This document shows, piece by piece, positions 25,501-29,664 of a DNA stretch of 46,664 nt. The first letter of the stretch is position 1, and the number at the start of each line of letters is the position of its first letter. Below the pieces are notes generated by a model. The model saw only the letters and a list, made by a program, of their open reading frames with translations, ran no database searches and was not told where the DNA came from. A program made the position numbers and the translations under genes. This DNA comes from an uncultured Verrucomicrobiota bacterium (lineage in GTDB: Bacteria; Verrucomicrobiota; Verrucomicrobiia; Verrucomicrobiales; Verrucomicrobiaceae), in contig CAINXC010000541.1 in the NCBI GenBank assembly GCA_903854655.1, positions 1-46,664 on the forward strand, given 5' to 3'.

Positions 25501-27468
25501 GCCGGTGATGGCCACGGCGGCCGAGAGCTGGGCGGTGCTCGCGCAGGTCACCGTGGTGCTGCCGTTCGTGGTGGTGCAGTTGGTGAGCGTGATGGGTGCC
25601 GAGGTAAAATACGTGGTGTTCAGCGCGGGCTGGTTGTTGTTGTAGTTCTGAATGCTTTGCAGTTCGGCAGGAGTTGGCAGCCGCCAGTCAGTGTGTCCGC
25701 CAGTGGTGATGCCTGCCGCGTTGCTGACGGCAGTGGGCCAGAGGGATTCGCCGTTGTCCACTTTCTGCCACATGAGGCCGGTGACGTTGTCGGTGATCGT
25801 GCCGTCGCCATTGTCGGTGAAGGACTGGGCGTTGACGGTGTAATTGGAATCCTGTGATTGCGGTGCTGTGGAGACATTCAGCGTCTGGCTCGTGTCTGGC
25901 AGCTTGTTCATGCTCCAGCCCGCCATCGGGTAGGGGGTGATGCGGTTGTTGACGTTGGCGTAGGTGGTTGTTGTCGTGGCCCCCGGCAGTCGCCAAGTGA
26001 CGGTCACGGTTGGCGGGCTGACGGTGCGGTTGAACTGCCAGCATTCGTCGTAGTTGGTGCCGCTGATCGCGACCCGCATCAGGTACTGGTCTGCAGAAGC
26101 GACAGAGGCGGTCAGGCCCAGCGATGAGTTCGTGGCAGTTGCCGCTTGGTTGATGGCAAACTGGGTGGAACTGGCGACCGAAGTCACGTACGCATTGGTG
26201 GGGATGCCCGTCCCAGTGACGACCATGCCCTGCAACACACCGCTGGTGCTGGCGCAGGTGATGGTGGTGCCGCCGGTGGTGGTGGTACAGCCGGTGAGGC
26301 TCACACTGGAGGGGGAGGAGTTTAGCTGAAGATTGCCGGAGCCATCCGGGGTGAGCGCGACGGGATTCATGAAGGCGATGATCGAAGCGCCGGACACAGG
26401 GTTCGCGGTGTAGCCGCCCGTGCCGGAAGCACGAATTGAACCCACCTCAGGCTGGCCGTCCACCTGGGTGCCAGCGTACACGACAGTGCCGTAAAAGGCG
26501 GTTTGCGTGTAAGGCGAGGCAGGCGTGCCGTAAGGGTGGGTGCCATCCACCGTGGTGGTGCCGGGTGCGTGGTAATGATAGCCCCAGGCGCCATGGGAGT
26601 GACCGCCGTTGACGTCCAACGCTAGTTGCGCGGAGCCGTCGGGTTCCAGGTAGCCGTAATAGGGGTAGCCATCGAGCGACCACGCAAGGGGGACATCGTT
26701 GCCAAGAGGCCCGCCAAAGAGGCTCGACAGATGCGTGGGAACGATGTGGTAGTGGTAGTCGTCGGCGAGGCCGCAATGGCCGCCATAGGTGTCGAGTTCG
26801 CCGATCTCATACGACAGGCGGCCCGTGTTGTTGTGAGGATTGAAAATCGCGATGCCATTGGCCGCGACAGCGATGGCGCCACGCGTGAAGGTGGTGGAGG
26901 TGATCTGCAGCGGCGATGCGGACGGCATGGGCACGAGCGGCAGCCTCCAGTAGTTCGGTTGCTTGTAGCCGAGCGATGTGGTGCCGTTCTCCGGGTTCGT
27001 CGCGCTGGCGAAATACGAGGTCGGTATCGGGATCTGCTGCTGCCAGGAGGTGATGCCCACCATGCGGTTCGGCATCAAGGTGCTGAAGGCCGACATGCCG
27101 TTGTCGGACTGCATATAAAACGTAGTGCTGTCCGAATAATAGCGGACGAACGGCTTGAAGGGCTGGCAGGAGGCGTACATCAGCGTCCCGCTGCCCGCCG
27201 GGGAGGCGAAGGGGCTGATCGAAAGAAGCGAGGAAAGATCGAAAGCGGAGGCTGTTGACGCCACCTGCACCGCCTTCTTCAGCATGGGCGGCGGGGGCTT
27301 GGCAAGCGACTGCCGCCGCGCCGTCCATTCCCCAAGGATTTGCGCCCGCAGCGCCTCATCAAACACGAGGCCTGAGTCCGCGCCATGGCCCGTATGAGCG
27401 AGGGCCGGCACTGTGGTCAGGGCCGACACGAGCACCATTGCGAGAAGGAGAGGCGTTGCTTTGGTCAT
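19573..27468 (-). CDS. Giant secreted CueO-like multicopper oxidase with YHYH and DUF1566 domains
   Basis: 2,631 residues in one uninterrupted frame. Signal peptide at 1-24 (ends PALA), then HTGHG. YHYH domain at ~200-330 (DYHYH and GYHYHAPG). Two DUF1566/Lcl C-terminal domains at ~550-750 and ~760-975 (DGTITD..TGLMW signatures). Choice-of-anchor D at ~1000-1095. An Asp/Gly-rich domain (YDDGQHGDGAAGDGVYG) at ~1600. BACON-like domain at ~1675-1765. FN3 at ~1775-1855. A complete multicopper oxidase at ~1965-2490: HWH at 2049, HPHLH at 2089, HSIHIH at 2385 and HCHMLDHEDGGLM from 2449 (T1 Cys ~2450, axial Met). A putative Ig domain ends the protein. All four copper motifs are intact and closest to CueO, which oxidises Cu(I) in the periplasm. 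A ~65-residue module recurs between and inside domains. The gene is divergent from a two-component system and upstream of a metal adaptor, so copper defence is inferred. Confidence 0.92.
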   Translation of the reverse strand: MTKATPLLLAMVLVSALTTVPALAHTGHGADSGLVFDEALRAQILGEWTARRQSLAKPPPPMLKKAVQVASTASAFDLSSLLSISPFASPAGSGTLMYASCQPFKPFVRYYSDSTTFYMQSDNGMSAFSTLMPNRMVGITSWQQQIPIPTSYFASATNPENGTTSLGYKQPNYWRLPLVPMPSASPLQITSTTFTRGAIAVAANGIAIFNPHNNTGRLSYEIGELDTYGGHCGLADDYHYHIVPTHLSSLFGGPLGNDVPLAWSLDGYPYYGYLEPDGSAQLALDVNGGHSHGAWGYHYHAPGTTTVDGTHPYGTPASPYTQTAFYGTVVYAGTQVDGQPEVGSIRASGTGGYTANPVSGASIIAFMNPVALTPDGSGNLQLNSSPSSVSLTGCTTTTGGTTITCASTSGVLQGMVVTGTGIPTNAYVTSVASSTQFAINQAATATNSSLGLTASVASADQYLMRVAISGTNYDECWQFNRTVSPPTVTVTWRLPGATTTTTYANVNNRITPYPMAGWSMNKLPDTSQTLNVSTAPQSQDSNYTVNAQSFTDNGDGTITDNVTGLMWQKVDNGESLWPTAVSNAAGITTGGHTDWRLPTPAELQSIQNYNNNQPALNTTYFTSAPITLTNCTTTNGSTTVTCASTAQLSAAVAITGTNIPTGAKVSSVTNSTTFVLSQAATGSSSSLTLTCQGGDYWWTSDPYPYTGSTAATNVWCVNAGGGVGPKPLTGTTATLSAGGTSRYCARYVRGAKPTNGHNYLNNNDGTITDTDTGLMWTQVPGPAMSWNSALSYASGLAAGGYSDWRMPNVKEMGTLTDYTLTSATSSTGILPSLNRQMFVATLTNCSTTSGSTTISCASTTGLQAGMPIVDYIDVSGTYVSGTTPPTVTSILSSTSFSISSTATGSGSGLTLAALAPPTAYWTSSVVAAGTLTQAWLVETGINNSVPAGNGPTRNAQGIISYETFASTYPVFAVRNTSVASQIAVQQPSGTALSDGVSTVSYGNVNVGSTSSKTFTILNNGTTSLTISGVTIDGTNAANFSVTTQPASSIAAGGSTTMVVQFNASSAGGMLAGLHIASSDTSVGAAFDLTLSGTGYVPPPTVTSVATTPSTVTNGDTPYVTATITPSTSATISQAQITYSTGAQTTGTVFYETMGSIPTVNPATWTGSGGLNTWTITDVGPTGDVAQSGGSFNHTTPISLTGCATTSGSPTVTCASTASLWPGMIVAGTNIATGTTVSSITNSTTFVLSANATGTGTGLALSADGVTLTNCATTSGSTTVTCANTSGLVVGMPIIGTGIPSAPNPATVASISSTTTFLLSANATATNTGLTLTTPGCALVLNKGDSTYTDTMATTTNSIPAAGTLGTVQFYVQTQNLISNNGWTMQLSPDGGTTWNTRAGETYATSTVNLTSGSIISGTTAVTCASTTGLVTAMAVSSPGPTLTAGATTSTSTTVTCASTTGLLPGMVVTGSGIPNNATVSSVTSSTQFVISIAANATASGLTITTGYLPTNATVASNTDGTHFVLNTNATITASSLAIAATTINHGYTLFTYNLAAGELVNTLKVRFQLSGYSAVPPAKPPQVAIDDISLVTTTGLPPVTVTMYDDGQHGDGAAGDGVYGVQLPAETTGTTMSYTITATDSNASQGTGTGSYTVVAASPVLAVTPSTAFSSSGTVASGSFIPASASYTLSNTGVGPMTWTATKTANWLTLSSSGGTLAAGNSTTVTASINTVNANSLSAATYTDTISFANTTNGAGNATRSASLLLTTGPPTAPPAPVLGALAAYSSGTSKTIAWQAVSTATGYTVQIATNSGFTANVVTQTLTSPTVTFTPLSNGVTYYYRVLASNAVGSSSYSNTVSSTQDTLAPSVVITSPAANTPTTSVSTATNTLTITGTSSDNLSGIASVTVNNVAATTSNGYATWTATVPLGYGTNAITGTAIDGAGNLATSAAVYATLTTAQTYNPLIIPDVITGTTFNLALNQVSKQFPNLPASSTALSSYPTTTLGYNGALMWGPTLIMNQGDAVQINVTNNLNQSASTLLRDTSTTVHWHGFHIPAVMDGGPRQVIAGGSTWSPGFTMLNSAATYWYHPHLHVATQEQLTLGAGGFIIVRDPQEAALALPRTYGMDDIPLALTSRRFLKSTSGSHEFGDLQYVQVDGSTSTTDNYGDYVLVNGTLSPQMSLPKQYVRLRILNAEIQRGYNLGFSDNRTYYVIGNDQGLLNAPVAVTRLFLMVGERVEILVNLGGDTVGNSIDLKAYNSGQVFGFPGQENQAQTPSGSDGPENVSLLNNTDFNLLHINVAATTSSPITSLPATLANNTYWTSFTTVSTTRTVTITGGQPSTVGSITTPTGFAFNTTSYSPSVFNYTIPINAIERWNISGGNIFGHSIHIHDVKFNIIARTGGTQVTSTGLAAPYESGWKDTIYVPKGETVSVIAQFGDFASSTNPYMFHCHMLDHEDGGLMGQFTVVNNQTENLAIASTTRTAGSNYITFQFNATTGTTYTLQYSPDLSNWTTIGSVTSNGNSADFTETDSTHLSQSKGFYRVVLPEVANAPVISSALTATATHGSSFSYQITASNGPISFSAAGLPSGLTVSTSTGVISGTPATAGTYHVSLIATNAGGTSDAHLVLTVN
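22853..23251 (-). repeat. Nested pair: one Thr/Ser module inserted within another
   Basis: The outer copy is split. Its first half (SGTTAVTCASTTGLVTAMAV) is at 23153-23251 and its second half (LPTNATVASNTDGTHFVLNT) at 22853-22950. A complete inner copy (TSTSTTVTCASTTGLLPGMV to ATASGLTITTG) fills 22951-23152. The split falls at the 'G.GIP' turn. The outer copy has lost its first Cys. Confidence 0.72.
23470..23681 (-). repeat. Thr/Ser module copy 5 (tandem with copy 4)
   Basis: Encodes VTLTNCATTSGSTTVTCANT, then GMPIIGTGIP with a short insertion, then STTTFLLSANATATNTGLTL. Confidence 0.78.
23682..23882 (-). repeat. Thr/Ser module copy 4 (tandem with copy 5)
   Basis: Encodes ISLTGCATTSGSPTVTCAST, then GMIVAGTNIATGTTVSSI and STTFVLSANATGTGTG. 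It is directly followed by copy 5 and together they sit within one beta-rich domain. Confidence 0.78.
24733..24952 (-). repeat. Thr/Ser module copy 3, inside the second DUF1566 domain
   Basis: Encodes LTNCSTTSGSTTISCAST, then GMPIV, a ~15-residue insertion (DYIDVSGTYVSG), then 'SSTSFSISSTATGSGSGLTL'. It interrupts DUF1566 between LNRQMF and AYWTSS, the equivalent position to copy 2. Confidence 0.78.
25396..25593 (-). repeat. Thr/Ser module copy 2, inside the first DUF1566 domain
   Basis: Encodes LTNCTTTNGSTTVTCAST, then ITGTNIPTGAKVSSV, then STTFVLSQAATGSSSS. It interrupts DUF1566 between NTTYFTS and DYWWTSDPYP, which are adjacent in ordinary DUF1566 domains. Confidence 0.8.
26109..26304 (-). 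repeat. Thr/Ser module copy 1 in the giant oxidase
   Basis: Encodes about 65 residues of the form LTGCTTT.GGTTITCAST, then GMVVTGTGIP, then 'STQFAINQAATATNSS'. It is placed after the YHYH domain. The two Cys are 10 residues apart and could form a disulfide. Confidence 0.75.
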
Positions 27469-27589
27469 GGCCGCACCGTCTCAAAATGAACCTTTAGTTA
27501 TCGTGAAGGTGCGAACAAAATTTTCTCCCCGGTCTTCATCCTTTCTAAAGGTAGCCAGGGCGACAGGTTTCGTGTTACTCCTGCCTGCC
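27469..27589. promoter_or_regulatory. Divergent promoter region, giant oxidase / two-component system
   Basis: 121 bases between the oxidase (minus) and the response regulator (plus). It contains AACCTTTA (27489-27496) and TAAAGGT (27546-27552), an inverted pair about 50 bases apart. The same word occurs before the Spy-like gene. No CusR-type palindrome of the enteric form is visible and no -35/-10 pair stands out. Confidence 0.4.
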
Positions 27590-28243
27590 ATGAGACTGCT
27601 CCTCGTCGAAGATGAACCCGAACTGCTGCGAAGCCTCGCCAAGGCCCTTCGCGAGGAGGGCTATGCGGTGGACACGGCGGAAGATGGCGAGGACGGCCTC
27701 TACAAGGCCACCACCACGGATTACGATGCGATCGTGCTCGATGGCATGCTGCCGCGGATGGACGGCTGGGAAGTGCTCAAGGAACTGCGCCGGACGAGGC
27801 AGACCCCCGTGCTGATGCTCACGGCCCGCGACCGCAGCACCGACAGGGTGCGCGGCCTGGACATCGGTGCAGACGACTACGTGGTGAAGCCTTTTGACCT
27901 GGCTGAACTGTTCGCCCGCCTGCGTGCGATCATTCGCCGCAGAACCCAGCAGGCGAAGGCAAGAATCGAGATTGGCGACGTGGCGGTGGACATCCCTTCC
28001 CGCTCCATCACGCTGGCGGGCGAGGCGGTGACGCTCACGGCGCGCGAGTACGCGCTGGTGGAGTACCTGGCGCTGCACCGGGGCGAACTCGTGACGCGTA
28101 CCATCCTTTACGAGCATCTCTTTGACGAGAACGAGAGCTCTCTTTCCAACCTGCTGGACGTGCATGTCTCCAACATTCGCAAGAAGCTGGGCTACGATTT
28201 CATCACCACCCGCCGCGGCCACGGCTATTGCATTGAACAATGA
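27590..28243 (+). CDS. OmpR-family response regulator, probably metal-responsive
   Basis: 217 residues from the ATG at 27590 (MRLLLVEDEPELLRSLAKAL), chosen because the receiver domain begins there. A longer frame upstream adds unrelated sequence. Receiver domain residues are intact: acidic pair E7/D8, phosphoacceptor D51 in IVLDGMLPRMDGW, T78, and K100 in VVKPFDLAEL. The C-terminal winged helix (~125-217) has the OmpR/PhoB pattern: 'LTAREYALVEYLALHRGELVTR', 'NLLDVHVSNIRKKLG' and 'TTRRGHGYCI'. It overlaps the kinase gene by four bases (ATGA), so the pair is translationally coupled. Its divergent placement next to a CueO-like oxidase suggests a CusR/CopR-like role. That assignment is contextual. 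Confidence 0.93.
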   Translation: MRLLLVEDEPELLRSLAKALREEGYAVDTAEDGEDGLYKATTTDYDAIVLDGMLPRMDGWEVLKELRRTRQTPVLMLTARDRSTDRVRGLDIGADDYVVKPFDLAELFARLRAIIRRRTQQAKARIEIGDVAVDIPSRSITLAGEAVTLTAREYALVEYLALHRGELVTRTILYEHLFDENESSLSNLLDVHVSNIRKKLGYDFITTRRGHGYCIEQ

Positions 28244-29664
28244 AGCTAGTGCCCGACTCCCTTCGCTGGCGGCTGCAGATCTGGTATGGACTGCTGCTGG
28301 TGTTGGTGCTTTGCGCCTTCGGTTTTACCGCGCATCACCTGGAGAAAGTGGAGCGTCTTCATAATGTGGACAGCGATTTGCAGCACCGCCTGGCCCTGGT
28401 GGTGAGCGAGCTGCGTGCGGACCCGCAGCATCCCGAGCCGCGAGGCAGGGGCACAGTGCCGAGGCCGGGGCCGCCACCGCGCCCTCCGGAGCAGGGCGAG
28501 CGGCCCGGTCCCAATCTTGCCTTCGCGCCGGAGGTGGCGGCTCTTTTTGGTGCAGGCTCGTCGTTCTACTATGTGGTGTGGCTGCGGGGTGAGGAGCCCA
28601 TCGCGCGCTCCGCCAACGCCCCTGCTGAAGTGCCACGACCGGAGCCGGGGGAGGCCGCTATTCGTGAGCGCAGCGGCCACCTGCTCGAGTCCTTTCTCTT
28701 CGCAGCGCCGGTGGACTGCGTGCTCGTGGGCCGCTCCATCGCGGATGAGGAGGGGGCCATGCTTTTCAACGCCTCGTGGCTCGCTGCCGTCGGTGCCGGG
28801 CTTTTCCTTTTCAGCCTCGTGGGTGGTGGATGGCTGATCGCCCGCGCCATCCGCCCGATTGAGCTCATCAGCACGGCGGCTGACCGCATCGCGGAAGGCG
28901 ATCTCACGCAACGGATTCGCATTGGCAACGATCAAAGCGAACTCGGCCGGCTTGCCGCCACGCTGAACCAGACTTTCTCCCGGCTGGAAGACGCCTTCGC
29001 GCAGCAGCAACGATTCACCGCCGATGCCGCGCACGAACTACGCACGCCTCTGACGGTGCTGCTCACCCAGGTGCAGACGGCTCTCGCACGCGAACGCAGC
29101 GCAGAAGATTACCGCGACACCCTGGAATGCTGCCAGCGCTCCGCCCAGCGCATGAGGCGCCTGCTTGAATCCCTGCTGCAACTGGCGCGGCTGGATGCCA
29201 GGGAGGAGCCCGTGCAAAACGAACCTTTCGATCTCGCCAGCGTTGCGACCGAATGCCTTGAACACCTCCGGCCCATGGCTCTTGAACAGGGCGTCGCCTT
29301 GCAGTTGGAGGCCCTTCCAGCTTCGGCGCATGGCGATACGGGCCGCATGGGGCAGGTCGTCACCAATCTGCTGACCAATGCCCTTCAGCACACGCCCCAA
29401 GGTGGCTCCGTGTCGGTGCGGACAGGGAAGGAAGGGGGCTCGGCCTTTGTCGAGGTGAGCGATACCGGACACGGCATTGCCGCCAACGATCTGCCGCACA
29501 TTTTCGAGCGTTTTTATCGCGCGGACAAGGCGCGTTCCGGCAGCAGCGGGCGCACTGGCCTTGGCCTCTCCATCGCCCGTGCCATCGTCGAAGCGCACGG
29601 AGGAGGGATCACCGTGACCAGCGAATCCGGGAAAGGCAGCACATTCAAAGTCTGCCTGCCTTGA
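28240..29664 (+). CDS. Sensor histidine kinase, partner of the adjacent regulator
   Basis: 474 residues. TM1 ~13-32, an extracytoplasmic loop ~33-182 with a long Pro/Arg-rich segment (RPGPPPRPPEQGERPGPN in outline), TM2 ~184-206, HAMP ~207-258, dimerisation/phosphoacceptor domain with HELRTP (H265), and an ATPase domain with N box NLLTNALQHT, G1 DTGHGIA, F box and G2 GRTGLGLSIARAIVEAHGG. All catalytic motifs are present. CusS-type sensors bind Cu(I)/Ag(I) through His and Met in the loop. Here the loop lacks an obvious His/Met cluster, so the signal may be different or sensed indirectly. The 3' end overlaps the convergent NRPS gene by 20 bases. Confidence 0.93.
   Translation: MKLVPDSLRWRLQIWYGLLLVLVLCAFGFTAHHLEKVERLHNVDSDLQHRLALVVSELRADPQHPEPRGRGTVPRPGPPPRPPEQGERPGPNLAFAPEVAALFGAGSSFYYVVWLRGEEPIARSANAPAEVPRPEPGEAAIRERSGHLLESFLFAAPVDCVLVGRSIADEEGAMLFNASWLAAVGAGLFLFSLVGGGWLIARAIRPIELISTAADRIAEGDLTQRIRIGNDQSELGRLAATLNQTFSRLEDAFAQQQRFTADAAHELRTPLTVLLTQVQTALARERSAEDYRDTLECCQRSAQRMRRLLESLLQLARLDAREEPVQNEPFDLASVATECLEHLRPMALEQGVALQLEALPASAHGDTGRMGQVVTNLLTNALQHTPQGGSVSVRTGKEGGSAFVEVSDTGHGIAANDLPHIFERFYRADKARSGSSGRTGLGLSIARAIVEAHGGGITVTSESGKGSTFKVCLP

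Noticed and set aside
22853..26304. CRISPR-like or DNA-level tandem array
   Set aside because: The repeats are in-frame protein modules with divergent DNA, irregular spacing and no constant repeat/spacer structure.
27469..27589. Enteric-type CusR palindrome
   Set aside because: No AT-rich palindrome of that form is present. Only the TAAAGGT words were found.
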